Source: Aptenodytes patagonicus
Taxonomy: Eukaryota; Chordata; Aves; Sphenisciformes; Spheniscidae
NCBI RefSeq assembly: GCF_965638725.1
Contig: NC_134963.1
Span: 8,253,501-8,317,500 of the forward strand
Length of the DNA: 64,000 bases
Reading direction: 5' to 3'
Numbering within the stretch: position 1 is the stretch's first letter; each line of letters starts with the position of its first letter. Below are positions 43,971 through 58,900 of this stretch, piece by piece. The translations under genes and the position numbers were made by a program. Under the pieces are notes generated by a model. The model had not been told where the DNA came from. It saw only the letters and a program-made list of their open reading frames with translations, and did not search any database.

Positions 43971-46900
43971 CTGCAGAAAAAAGGCAGAAAATACAAAACA
44001 GTACCCCTGAGCCTTATCACAGAAAGAAATACAAATACTAATGTAGTAGTAGAAATTTTAATTACAGTATGGAAAAAATGTTTAATGTGCACTGCTGCAT
44101 AGTTTCTTTCCTCAATGATTACACATAGCTATTAAGCACTTACAAAACAGTCTGGATTACAAGTGCCACAAGGTGCTGCTGCCCTTACGTATTAGACAGG
44201 ACTTAAGGAAATCACAAGTTTTCTACCTAGCCATCTGCAGAGCCACTGCTTCTTACACAGTCTTCTGAGTCCTGTCCCTGCGGAGCCTGGCTCCCCCAAC
44301 CTCGCTGCCTAGCTCTTTCCACATACCCCGAAGGTTTGTAGCCCCCAGGACCTCAGCCTGGGATCTCAAGAGAAAGGTGGCGTTGCACCATGCACAGAAA
44401 CTCCCTGCCTCTCACAAATCCCAGCTCCAGGTGGTAGCTTCTAAGGTGTCCTTACAGCCATCCAGCAGCCTGCTTCTTGGTTATTTATCCCCCAACATAT
44501 GGAGCTCTGGAGCAAGAGGTAAATTCAGAGATGAGCCTGAACTCCCCTCAAGGAACAGGCAACAACAACCCTCCTTCAACACATCATGCACAGATTGCCC
44601 TTGGTTTGGCCCTTACAGCAAAAAAGCAGGTTGTCCATCACCTTCCTGTGCCTTCAGTCTCAGAAGGAGAAGGGATTTTACCTGTGCAATGAACGGGGTT
44701 ATGAGGGCTCCCACTCTGGCCATTCCACTGCATGTTCCCAGGCCCAAAGCACGTGTGGCTGTCGGATAAACCTGTGAACAAAGCATCAGCCCATTAACGC
44801 TAGTGGGAAGTTCTCTTCCCACCGGTCTCCTAAATCAATGGAAATTAATAAGTGGTATTACAGCAAGTTCTGTTAGACAATGACAATGAGATCACCAACT
44901 CATATCTGGGGTAAGGTCCATTGTGAAGAGGTCATAAAAATGACTTTCCCACCATGTTCTCACTCCCCTTAAATATTCTCATTACAAAAGCAACCTCCTT
45001 ACCTCAGGAGTGTAAACATAAGCAGCCTGAAATCCTCCTGAAATAAAAGCTCTTGCAATGAAGAGCAGCACAGTAAGAACATTTCTGTGAGAATAAAAAG
45101 GAGAGCAGTGTTTGGGATTGTTCTGTACAGTCTGTTTGTTTAACTTGGAGGCAAGTGCAATAAAAATGCTAAATTTGTTAGAACGATTCCTTTTGTTTTT
45201 TAATGAACCCTTTGTATTTTTTCTGGACCTTTAATATAACAATGATGCCAAACAATCTGCATTCCCACAATCACATCAGCTTTCTACGTGTATTCATTCC
45301 AACTCACAGCTGTGGCCTATTGAAATAAGCAGCGAATGCCTAAGTTTATCTAAATAAGAAAAATATATTCCACGTTATGAATGGTGCTAACAAAAAAATG
45401 GCACGCATGAGAAGGAAATGAGAGTGCAGTTTTCCTGTTTAAAAGACACGAACCTACGTACTACCTGGATATTTGCAACTTTGTAAGGTTTCTTATTACA
45501 AGGTTTCTGTACTATAAGGTTTGGTACAGTGCCTGAAAAGGTTTAGATTCAGAGAGCTCTCCTCTGGCTGTTAGGTCATTTCCTTGTTCGTCAGCCCCAA
45601 GGTACAGACATTGTTCCATGCATGTGGCATGAAGGCGAGATGCAGTCAGAGGCAGACTCTCAGAGCCCAGCTGGAAATTTGGTACCTTTAAGATTCAAGG
45701 GCAGAGCTGCCAACTGACTTGTTCTCTGGAAAATCTGCATGAAGGACAGACACTGAACAATACAAAAATGTGAACCCAAGTTCTTTTGAAAGTTGGGCCC
45801 CATGTATCTGCAATGCCAGCATCAAGCTCCACCAGCCATGCTGTATACAGCTTCGAGGTTGTGCCAGTCTGTGTCGACTGCTTCTCATGTAATTGTGCCA
45901 CAGCACCTAGACCACCGAGAGCCCATGACAAGTGAACCAGTCAGAGCAGCTGAATGGGAGGCAGAGACTGGGCTTGGTTGTGAAGCACTGCCCTGGTACA
46001 GTCAGCCTGGGGAAACATAGGTAATGAATGGCAGAGAGCAGTACATGAACCAGCTACCGAGGCTCATGACATCAGATCTAATTTAAAAATTGTCCAATGG
46101 TGGCCTCCTACTCAGACATAAGCTCTTATTTTCCCCTTTGGATTGTTCTGTCCTCAAGATTATAGTGAAGGATTTCTCCTCTCCTGCTTCTTTTAGTTTC
46201 CTTCCAAACTCTGGTGAGAAAACCTAACACCATCCTTAATTCATTCGCCAGTTGAGCACGACCATCTCACGGCTTTTCAAACCACCACTTCCAGTTCTCC
46301 TGCCATAATCAAGAGAGATCACGGATGAATCAGATATACCAGTTGTTACCATGTTTTACTTACCTTCCAACGCAGAGAAACAGCAGAAGACTGCAAAACG
46401 AGAAGACAAAAAAGGACAGGGCCATGGTTTTCTTGCGACCTATCCGATCAATAATCCATAGTGTTACTAACACACCTGTAGAAGGAGACAAGTTGACTGT
46501 TGGGAATTGAGCAAAGGTGGAGGCTGCAGCAGCTGGCTTTTAACATAGGCTGGGTTATTTAGATTTGAAATTTTGTTGTCTCTTTCTTTAAAATACTTTG
46601 CTGGCAGAGGCATCAGGCAGGGGTATAGAATGGATTGCCCCAGTCATTGGTGCCATGTGAAAACAGAAGCTCTGTGTCCCAGCTGGTCAGTCTTGCCCCA
46701 TGTTCACAGCCCCACTGGTCCACGCATCCACATGCCCACACGCTCAGGGGCTACAGTGAGCAATCAACTCTGACATCTGTTAACCACTGATTATTGCAGT
46801 GGTTATCAACGTGAATGCTAAAAATGCCTGCCTTATGTCTCATTGGAATATCTTTTGTTCAACTTCTGACCATTGTTCCCTGCTAATCTTCCTACTGCTA

Positions 46901-49900
46901 GATTTAAGGGATCTTTAGAACTTCGTATTTTCCTTCCATTGTGTTATTTATATGCTGCCATCAAATTATTTCTCACCTGCTCTTTGATAAAGAAAATAGA
47001 TCAAGCTCTGTTAAGTCTCTCAATGTTAAGTATTCTCTCTTATGCAACTTTTCCAGATCCTTTTAAAAAGCGGATGTACAGCAAGTGTGGGGATTATTCA
47101 AGCATCAGAGTTGCCAGTGTCATATTCAGAGGTATCCCTGTTAGTATTTCTTACTCCTACCTGTTTCTACTCCTAATCCAAGTCTCAGGATTAAACCAGT
47201 CCTTTCAGCTATAGCATCAGTCCAAGAGTACATACTCTCTTTTCTGTCCACCGTACACTGACATCCTCCCCAGAATGACTGTTATGCAGAACAGTCCTCC
47301 CATTAGGTAGGGACTATGCATATTTACCGGTCATAGACTTACAACTTTTCATCTATTAAATGGCTTCTCTTTGAGCATTTGTCCCTGAAACTATAATCTA
47401 GAACAGTGAAAATAACTTGACCACTGCCTCACAGTATTATTTCAAACATATTAATACTGAGAGATCATCTTCTACATCTGAAGAAACAATGGCTATTACA
47501 TGCTAACTATCTTGCTTGTCCTGTGTCAAACTGTTCATTGAAATTCACTGAAATTGACTGAAAATCATGACTGAGGCTGGACACAGAGCTTTAGGAAGCA
47601 AGTTCATTGATTCACTATACCACGATCCTTTTAAAATAGTTCTGGGAAGTCATTTATGGATAAAAGTTCAAGTGATTCTGCCCCTTTGATTTAATTGTTA
47701 CTCTTCCTCTGAACGCCTAATATGTTGTTTGGATAGAATCCATAGTCAGAGGGACCATTATAGCTTCATAAAGCAATTACTGGTGATTTTCTCTGTAGTG
47801 ATCACATGGGCAGTGAAGAGAGCTACAGCTACTGTGTGCACTGCATATATCAAGTAGTCCAAGCAAGGAGCTCCAGTGCTGCGGGAAATGCATTGGCATT
47901 AGGCCAGGCAGAAGAGCCCATTTCATGGCTTGTGCCAGAGCCCATTCCAGTCACACTGAGCCACTGGCAGTGAAGAACTGGTGCTTCTTATTGCCGCTTA
48001 CCAGGGAATTCTGACAGGGTTGTCCAGAGCAGATCAGTGTAGTCTTCCTCTGTCAGATACTCACAGGTCAGGCTGCACTTTGCTTTAACTTCTTTCCTTC
48101 TACTGGATACTGTGGGAGGAAAAAGAAAAAAACCAAACATTTAATATATTTTAAGTAACCTCTTCTCTGCTTACCTTCCTTTACTCCTGCTATGTCTTTA
48201 TCACTCTTACTGCTGAAACTGATAGAAGGGACGTACTGAAAAGACCCTGCTACACAGCAGGTATGTTCTACCTGGAAGATACAGCTGAAACTTAACAGTT
48301 TATAATCTTATTTGTGGCAGGATGTCTTACCTCTGCAACCATCACTATCAGAATGAAAACTTACACCTCCTTATCAGCTGTATGGGCTTAGTTATTTTTC
48401 AGTCCAGGGCTCATGACAGTGAACAGAATTAACATCAATAATTCAGTTTCTCCCTACATAAATTGGGATACTAACACTTAATGTATACTTTGAGAAGACT
48501 GAATAATACCATGTCTTTGTGAAAACAAGTATTTTTAAAGGATGCATGCTCCTTTGTGGAGACTAACCAGAGTTAGACCTCTCAAATAGCTAATACACTG
48601 TTGTACAAGCTCGGGATCTGTGTCTTCTCCCAATACTACCCATCCTCTTTCTAGAATTTTCCAACTATCAGACAGTTTTCGCTAATTACAAGTGTTCTGA
48701 ATACAATCATGCCTCCCCTGGGGAATCAAACTTTTCAAGCCTCTTCTTAATGCAGTCAAAGCACTTTTTTTTTTTTTTTAAACACAAAAATCTGCAACAA
48801 AAAGGGCGATGGTTTCCCACCATTATCTTTTTTCTCAGCAGGTCTTCACAACTTGAGAACCTGAGAGCTCCCCAGCAGCAGCAGTTACCTCTATCTCAGA
48901 ACTAATTAGGCCTGTCAAATCTGGAAACTTACATTTATTCAATCACTTTTTTCTCAAGAAGAACAGTTACTTTTTCTAACAAGTCTCCCTTGAAGGTTGT
49001 CTTGCTGTTTTACATTTTGGGCTCAGAGACACTGCAGGACCTCTCTGCATTGCGCAGAAGACAAGGAACAGTCTATCAAAAATGTTTCAAATAAGTAACC
49101 CTTTAAGTGGAAGCCTTAAAATTCAGGCTGGCAACCACAGTCCTTTCCAAACTAACAGCAGAAGGTGATCTAATAAAAGATATTCCACCACTTAACAGGG
49201 TATATTTAAAATGGACTAATACTCACTGCTGCAGACGTCTCCTGCTTGGAAGAACTCTGTAGTTAATAAAACTAACCCATAATATGAAAAAGCATTGGAA
49301 AACCTGCAAGGAAGAAAATGAGAGAGGAAGTCTCAGCAGGTCAAACCTATAGTAAACAACATGAATGAAAATTGAACCTACTGTGTGTGGACTTCCACTA
49401 AGTGCTACCTCAAAGCTATTTCCTATCAGCATTTAGAAAATGAAAGGGCAATTAGATTGAGAATGCTAGTGATTGGGTGGTTTAATAAATTACAAATCAA
49501 TAGAAGTAGGCGGGTTTTTTTAGGAGGAAGTTGCTGTATTTTAATGATACTGTAAAATACCTCCATTAAAAACCATTTAGAATTGTGCTGGCACTGAGCC
49601 ATTTATATTTCCTCTTACCATATAAACCAGAGTAACAATGTGGTCCATCTAAAATGGGGCGTAAAAAGGTCCCTCATTTTTCCTCGGTCTTCCTGTTGAA
49701 AACAAGCGGAAGTCAGATGATCAGGGCACTCACTGGTCCCGGGCTGGAGGGTGCAGAGTGGCAAGGGATAATACAATACACAGTAGTATGTACTATATCT
49801 CAGGATGAGTGTTTGGTTTCAGCTGAGGGCTCTTCAGGTTGTAGGAGCCACACTGGAGCTGGGATCCAAGCAAAGAATTCCTCTGCCAAGGGGAATTCTC

Positions 49901-52900
49901 TAGGAGCACAACGATATCAAAACCAGTTCATGCACAGGGCACACTACTCCTCCACAAGGAAGGTGAGGATCTGTCAGAACAAGGTGGGGCTGGAAAGAGG
50001 TAGAGCAGAACTTTGCCAATCCACAGGTGGCATACGATTCATGTGGTGCACAGTCAGCTCCCGTAAATTAGAGCAGCCCCTCAGGGCTTCTGATCTAGGG
50101 TAAGGTACTGAGGAACTACAAGCAGCCCTCCTGCAAGCAGACCCCTTTTAAACTGTGTGGTTCTTAGAGAGAGAGAGTAGAGGGCTCAGCCCATAAACTT
50201 GTGGTTAAGGAAAAGTACTTTCCCACCCCACCCTGAAAACAAAGCCACCCAAAACTTGGAGAGCGTTCCTGCACAGCCCATCAAAATTACCGTGACTGAA
50301 CCAAGCATTTGTGAAACGCACAAGAGCTCAAATCCTCACTGAGCCAGACCTTAGAAAATCAAACCTCCGTCTCTGATCAGTAAAATGCTGTCGTTACCAA
50401 CAGGCTCTTGCCTAGCTCTACAATTTTGCTCTTGTTCAAATCTACCAGTCTCCCTCTGCTGTCCTTCCTTGCTGGCTAACTTTGTAACTTTCTTTTCTTA
50501 CAAAAGTCTGCTCTTTGTTCTGTAAATGTAGAGCTGCTTTAAATGTTGACAGCGTGCTGAAAAGTTGGCCATATAAAGCTGAAATGAAAAAAAATCCAAT
50601 GCAATTCATACGGTAATATGCAGCTCAGAAATAACAGCCTGAATTACTCCATGCATTAGGACTGAATAGGAGCTTGCAGCTTTCCCACTCCAGAAAATCA
50701 GGATTAGATTAAAAATGAGGTACAGCTAAAGAGTCAAATTCCATCTTGTCTCATGAGTTCAGATCTGGGAATTCTGATCTGAGTTCTTCGGTAGCCTCAA
50801 GGTTTGATTTTCTTTAATAATAGGGTCTTAGAGTGAGGTTAAATAACATTAATGCCCACTTTAAAGGTCCTTTTCACTTTCAGGATTTTCATGTAAATAA
50901 AAATGAGAAACCAGCTCTTCCTCACTGTGAAAGAGGCATATAAGATCATCCCTCATTTTTTTATTACTGGTTGAGACATTAAAATTAAACTTAACATTGA
51001 TTATTTGCTTATAAAAATACATATGAATGTAGCACAGTTTCATTGTATCCCACGTTATTCATGTGCCTGCTACCTGTACATACCTGTCTGGAAATAATTA
51101 ATTTTCCCAAAGGCATTGGAGCTCCATTTTCCGTTGCTATCCGCTTTAAAGTGGCAATTGCTTTTTCTTGATTTCCAGATAATACATCATACCTGGCACT
51201 TTCTGGCAGCCACTAAGAGAGCAAAGCAGAGCACATGCACAACGATGTCAAAACACAGCAATAAACACACTGAGGATTTTCTTTGTGGGCTTACAGTGGG
51301 AAATCTCAGTGACTCCAGCAGACTACTCGCATAGGAAAGGATTACAGAACTAAACTTTAACAATTCAGAGAACCATCTTTCTGCCAAATGTCAAACTCCT
51401 CGTTAGGCTTTAAGAAACTGCAAAACCCCACTTTCACCGTGAAGTCAGAACTCCAGCCTAAAATCTTTCCCTTCTGTTACCTTGGTTTTATTCCTGAGAA
51501 ATGTTAGGCATTTTTGCAGGTTCTTTACATTATACCTTCTCAGGAGGAAAGGCAAAGCATCCAGGGCAGATAACAAGATGCTCTAGGCATTCCAAAATTT
51601 GCATTTTTAAGCTCCTTTTAAAAACAAGCATGTTAGCACCTGTATAACTGGAGTTATTTCTGAAAAACAATGTCAGTGACTGAGGAATAATAAGAGCTGC
51701 TAAACAACCTGAGAAGGACGTATATCTTTGAGAAGACTGAGTGATTGGCAAATATATTACCTAATAGTGCACTGAAGCTCAGGGTTAACTGATATACATC
51801 TTATTTTAGAATCTGATGGGCACTATGCAGATTTTACCTCTGATTTGGGTGGATATTTTAAGTGGACAGAAATTATAAAAGTTATGATTTTGACAAAATA
51901 ATTTAAAAATCTAAAGAGCAATCAGGGAAATAGCAACAGCTTTTAATAAAATGTTGATTCCACTGAGCTTAGTTGAAACAAAGTCATTAAATTGGAGAGA
52001 TTTCCAGGCCTGATTTGGTTTCACAAAATTCCAGCCCACCATTGTCCTCCAGCAATTACAGTCACATAAACAGAGCTCTCACTGGAATGTTTTTACTAGC
52101 ACTGTTGAAACAACAGCATTTTTTCCGTTATTTCAGATGTTTCAAAGAAGACACCAACAGAAAGCTCAAAACTGTCACGATTTCCTTCAATCAGGTTACA
52201 GAATCAGGTAGAGAAGTGGTAGATTGATGGCACATACATTCGTCTTTGAAAGAATACCTACAAAACATAGGACAGCGAAGAGCAAAAGTGGGAGGGCAGA
52301 AAGAATGAGAAGCCACCGCCAGCCAAGAGTGGGCATCACCAACACTGCTAGAAGGACTTCAAACACAGTCCCAATGGCCCAAAAGACCTGCCAAAGGGAA
52401 AAGAAACAGTCACAAATGAGAATAAGAGTGCTCTTAAGGCCTCTTTTTTTTGTAACATTCCAAGACGAGCTCTCTAGGGACAGCTGGAGAGAGAAATGCC
52501 AGAGACATTTCAAATATGCACCACTGTATGGAAATAGAGTCCAGACATTTTAAGGGGATTTGGTTAAATGTTGCAGAAGCTAAAATGTTCATTTCTGAAA
52601 ACCTAGCACCGACTTTCTCTAGACACTCATGTTTAACTGTAGGTAGCTTCTCATAAGGAATAGACTCATCACACGGTGTTTCTTAAGCAAAATGACTATT
52701 AATTTATCTGTCTATGAGTATTATTCCCAGCTACCACCACAAGATTTATGGTATTTGCTTTCCTTACCAAAACCAAGCTACCAAAGCCACAGAGTTTGGC
52801 CTGTGGATGAAAGAAGGAATTGATACCTTCTTAGCAAATGATGGAGCTGGCATCCTCTTGCATATCCTACCCATGCAGGATTATTCTCCTTTAGATTATG

Positions 52901-55900
52901 AATCCACTTAGCTCATTATTTAAGGCTCAGAATATATTTCTAACCCAGGGTTGCTCAGAGGCAGCCAAACTGTGGCAGAACAAAAGTGACACAGAAAGAA
53001 GTAATTCATCTACTGAACTCTATTTATGAAAGATTAATCAACTGAATGTAGGACTAGCCAGCAGATATCCTAGAAGACTGGTTTTGCATTGAGAAGCTGT
53101 TTCAATTTGGTGAGGCTTTCCACAAGGATGCTCTTCCCAAACTGACTGATGCAGACAAGTAATAGTACTATTCTCTGACCCTTCTACCGTCCGTTAAAGG
53201 GCTGCAAATTTTGCCTTAAAGTATTTATAGGGCAAAATTCTGCTCTCTCTGACTTTGATACATTTGGATTGAATACGGGGAGCTGAATTTAGCCCTGCAT
53301 TTACTGAACAGTCAGTTCTCCACCATCCATTACTGAGTTGTAGATTAATTTCACCATGAAATTAGGTGACACCCAAATGGCCCCCCTTGTGCCAACAGCA
53401 GTAACTTGCTGGATGCAAGTTAATTTGCAAAAAGGCAGATTCAACAAAAAGAGTGGAGCATTACATGAATGCTTTATGCTGCTTTTGGACCTGAGCTAGT
53501 ACTAGTGTATGGGGGTAACCTCAGCTCCACACTACTTGGACAATCAAGATTTGACTGCAGCTATGTGTGAGATTTCTAATTGGTAGGATTGAATGGATGT
53601 AACCAACAGCAGAATTTGTCCCTCTAGGGACCAGTATGCATAGCTACACTGCTCACCTCTATTAATAAAATGCATTTTGCTCTGGCTTTCATTGGAAGGA
53701 ATTCAGCATATAAGGTTACCCTGTAAAGAGTGAACATTGAGAAAAATGTCATGTTAGCACATTGAGAAAAATGCCACGTTAGCACAATGAGAGAGGTTCA
53801 AACATTTCGTTTGCCTTTTATTAGAACTGCCAAACCCATAGTAGTAACGCAAAACCCTTCCTAGCCCTCAGAGTCAGCAAGACTGCGGACACTGGTTCAG
53901 ACTCCCCTTTCTACATCAGAACAAAACCCCTTTAGTTCATCATTGCAATGGAGGACAGAATTTGCTCTGTTCGTGTGATTTTGTAACCCTATAGTTGTTA
54001 GCTAAATGCAGCAGTTCTTGATGCATATGTTTTCACAACCCTGCTCTGGTCTGGGACAGGCATTATGCCTGTTATTTTCAGTCTGGTCCATCAGCATTCA
54101 ATACACTCTTGCTGGGTAAAGTACTTCTTCAGGGCTTTACAACTGGCTCAGAGAATTTCACATCAGTCTACTCTGCCAGGTTTCAATTCTCCAAAAGGTG
54201 AATACTTTCAAGGTCTGATCCTGTTACTGGTATAAAATAATTTGCATTCTTTTATTGTGGGAATTCAAAAAGAAATCATCTAACTCTGCAGAGCCTTTGT
54301 TTCAGACTGTGCCAAGGAGTAATGGTACAGCTTCTCTGTGAGTACTTCCTGAGGATGAACGCAAGCGCCAGCAGCCAGTCAAGGCTCTCTTGTCTTCTTC
54401 AAACCGTCTGGTAAGATTTGTCGTTCTTTGCTCCTACTCTATTTGCATTCCATTGACTCGTCCTGTTTCTGCCTCTAAACTCCTTAGGCTTTCTTTGATG
54501 TTTGTGACAAAACTCCTACTAACTTGACAAATGGTGGATTGATCTCTGAGTAGCTTCCCAGAACTCAGTTCATCAAAGTACAAAGTTGCACACAATATTA
54601 TATTAAATCAGTGATTAAGAGGAGAAGGAAGTAAAATCATGTAATGAAATGTAGAGCAGTCCCCTATATATCGCAGCAGAAAACAGGAACTGATTAGTGC
54701 TGTACAGAACTATTTTCTTAAGAGAATACTCCATATCTTTGCAAGTCTGGATGTTGGCACTGTGAATGAATAGTCATACTCAGCATTAGATAATATCTCA
54801 CAGAAAATTCCCAGAGGAGGCCACAGCTTCTCAGGTGCAGCTCCTACATATGTACAGATAGAGGGATGTCTGCTATAGTCAGTTAATTTATTATTGCTGG
54901 ATGCTTTCTTTTTAATAGCACCTTTCATAAAAATCTCTCTCTCATACCCATTATAGAAGATACAATTATAAAGATACCCATGTCATTCCATTGAAATTCA
55001 GCCACTCATATCCAAAGTTACATAGCCTACTTAAGGATATTAGAAAGGAGCTACTTTTCCTGCTTCATATATACTTACTCCTCTGTCAAAGGAATCACTA
55101 TTATAGTTAGAACAAGAAACAGACTCAGCAGCAATGAAATCCACTCTGAGGTCTGTAACCGGCTCTTTGTCTCTCATTAAGTCACGTAGCCTTTGTGCAT
55201 TATCCGCCCCTCTGTAAAATGGCACTAGCTGTGCTGTAGCTGTTCCACTGGGGCTCTGTGGAACATCATTAATATGTGTTTGCAGTACAAGGCATTATTA
55301 ACTCTGATGCTTTGTCTTTGTTGTTCGCCTGCCTCATTCCAGTTGCGCTCAGTTGGAGCTGCATGGCAGAAACTGCCTTACCGTTGGGCAATACACAGCA
55401 GGCTAGGGACTTTCCTATTTTACATACACGTTACGCTTTTGTGCAGCTTCTAAAGGTGGGCAGGAGAGCAGTAAAAGAAAATTAATAATACTGTGATGTT
55501 CCATCTCAGCTTTGAATCTTTTATCTGGGAATGGCAATAGAAAAGACAGGATATTGACTTGCCTTGTGAAGAAGTCTGTGAGCCATCAATCAAAGTTAGA
55601 CTCTGACTACTCCGAAATAGCACCTCCATGGGGCAAAATATCAATTATTAATAAGGATAAAAGACTACACAGAGAGAGAATGGCTATACTCTTCCCTTTA
55701 CATTTATAATTAAAAGCCTAGAGCAGAGTTATTTATTCCAGGTGGAAAATTTAGAGATCCCCCTCTTCAGTGAATGGAATGACACAGTAATAGAGAAATA
55801 TCCTGATGCTGCCTTCTTATTAGAAATGCGTCTGAGCCATCAAGATATCTTCAGTGCTCCAGGTTTCGGCTGTGTGGTTTTGGAATTCCAACGCAGGTTC

Positions 55901-58900
55901 AGACGTGAAAGTTCAGGCTCTGACTGAACAATAATCTGCAGTTTTACAATCAGGAGTCAGGGCTCAGCTCTACCTCCAAATGCTAGTGTTTAGGGCATGA
56001 CCTGTTTTGCAACAAGACCACGTCATCCCTTATGGACTCCACCAATACAATCTAGCAATGCAGTGTTTAGGCACAGCTACAAAATGCTGTCTGTTGTGTT
56101 TTACCCACTTCGAGGTGGGCTCTTTGGGCCCCTCATTTTCACCATGGTTTACCCGAGAGAATGAGAGAAGCTTAAAAGGACTTAAGGCATATAACATCTT
56201 ACATTTAGGAACCCAGCTTGTTCGCATAGAAGTCATCGTAAATCCAATTCACCTCAGTGATGTATTAGGTATCTTCAGAGCCTTCTGAGAGTTTAATATA
56301 TTAGTTCCAAAATACTTAGAAAAAAATGGGTTTGGGAAAACTTAACAGAGGCATGTCTTCAATTTGACATAAACATTTTTAAAAAAATAAATAGAGAAGA
56401 GAAAGTTTGGACTTGTGAATATTTACTTACGACTGAGGCACTCCTCCAATCCCAAAGCCCACCAGTCCCCTCAGCACCAAGATCCAGCTATATGCTGGTG
56501 CAAAACCACTGAGGATCCCATAATAGAGCGTCCACAACACACTGATCTTGAGGCCCTGTATTTAACAAACAAGCACGGGGAAAAGAAAGTCTCTGCTGTA
56601 ACACAAATTAATGAAATGCAAAGTAGAGCTTCAAACTCCTTTTATTTCATGGGAGGTCAATTCTGGCTCTGTTTAATTCTGCTTCATACATGTGGACTAT
56701 GATACTTGTGAACATCATGCACTGAAACATTCACACTGTAGAAATATTAGACTATATTCTAGTAGGAGCTGAAGACTTACTGTTTTTCTCCCGTACTGGT
56801 CTGAAATGTTTCCCCAGAGGGTGGAGCTGGACATCATTCCCACAAACACCACCTGTGAAACACCAGAAAAAAATCTTCCCCTTAACAACAAGACAAGTGA
56901 AAATTTCCATGTGACAGCAAAGAGAATACAACTTCACAGTGAAACTAGAAAATTTCGGCTCTAACAATAGAGCAAAATGTCCAGCTGTTCTGGGTATAGT
57001 GCCTTTGCAGTAGAGACTATTAAAGATCATTATTCATATGGTGGGATTTTTCAAAAGTCACTCAGCATTAGCCTAACTTCACTTCCATTGACTTGAAAGG
57101 GAATTTGCTATTGCCCAGGAGTGGGGATGAGTGTCAGCAGACTGTTCAAGCCAAGGTCTCTCAGCTTCTTCCAGTGGTGGGCCCATTTTCAGTAGTTGCC
57201 TTGCTTTTTGTTGAGGTCAGGAATCTAAACACAACATAAATAAACCAAATCTCTGCCAGGCTACTTGTCATCACCTCACCCTTATCTTACCTGTTAATTT
57301 GTGAACTACTGAATTAGACCAGTGCTGTATATTTTTCAGTTTTTGATAAATGGAAGAAAATGAAATACAAGAAATGACTGGAGAGCACAATTTGCCACTA
57401 AATGGAAATAATTTTCTTGTTTCTGGGCTGGGCTTTTTTTGCTGAAGGGTTTTCATAACCCACAAAAAAATCCTTCATCTGCTTCACAGCAAGGCCCCAT
57501 TGAGTGTTTCATCAGGATTACTGAGGGGACAGGCAAGTGGAGACAGGAGCAAGTGCCTGGGTTGGAGAGGGGAAGCAACTAGGCACCTCTCAAGTCAGCT
57601 TTGCAATTAAAAGATCCATCCAGTGACAAACCAGTCTGACACTAGAATGTGCACTCTGGTATTATACACATTGTGAGTCCAGCCCTGGAAGATGCTGAGT
57701 TGTCCAGTTCCAACGAACATGTTCATGAATAAAAGCTGATCAGTGTTGCCTGAGGTCTGCAAGATAGAGCTGTTCTAGGAGCCCAGTGCTGATGCAGTAC
57801 TTCTCAGACAGCTCGCCTCCAGTCTCCTACTGCCATTCTTAGCAGGTTGTCTCAGATTTGAATGGAGACAAAATTAGATCTTACAACTTCAGAAAAGTCT
57901 GAAGACTGAGGTGTCAAAGAAAATATATTGTACCCTTTTCAGAGGTGACACCAAAAAGTATAGTTTATTCTGTAGATGGAGAGAGAAATGAAATCCTGCT
58001 CAGTGAAGGTAATGGCAAAACCCAAGCACGTTTCCCCCATCAGCGCATTAAAACCATAGGATTTTTTTCTGAGAAAGAAGTGCATACTCAAGCAGTAAGT
58101 GGGGTAGGAAGCAGTCCTGTTTGTCAAAGCTTTTGTCTCATGTTCACTGACCCCTTCTCCTTCTGATTTTGCTCACTAAGAATAAAATCGTGCTGAGCTG
58201 AAAGAAGGAACGAGACCCTCCTTCAGATGGGCTGGCTGCATTCAGGTATGGGAAAGGACATGATCTTAACTGATTTAAATCTACTGAACATTTTGACCAA
58301 TTTACACACCACCACAAATGGCATCAAAAGCTAAAGGAAACAGAAATGTAGGAGTTAAAGTGCATGCCATACAACAGTGGCATATGCTGAGAGAAGGGTC
58401 CCAAAACTAGTTTTCTTATCCCTAAAGGCATTGCATGTTTCCAACATCACAGCACCATACGTAGAGGTGGTGTTATAAGAGCTCTGCTTGCAAAGATCAC
58501 TGAATGATCCACCTCGAAAAGCAATTGCTTGCTCTCTCTCACGGCTCCCAGACTGTCTATGTACAAGCGAGCTTAAATGTGGTGAGAGAGAAAGATTTTC
58601 AAGAAAGATAGTAAAAATTTACCAATCCTTTTTTCAATTAATCAAATGGTTTGAATTTTAGGATGAGTCTGAGTCAATTCATATATTTTCCTGGAAATTA
58701 CATGAAACTTTGAACCTGAAACTTGCGAAATTTCCTCAGTTCTCACTGAGTTTCATTTCTTCAAGCTCTGGCTTTTAAAAAAGACTCCTACATTCTTCCG
58801 AGCCAAAGGCAATCTGCAAAGGCCATGAACAGATTTAACTTTGGGATATAAAGCATAATGTCTGAATAACAATGAGTGGAAAAACCTTACAGAATACAGC

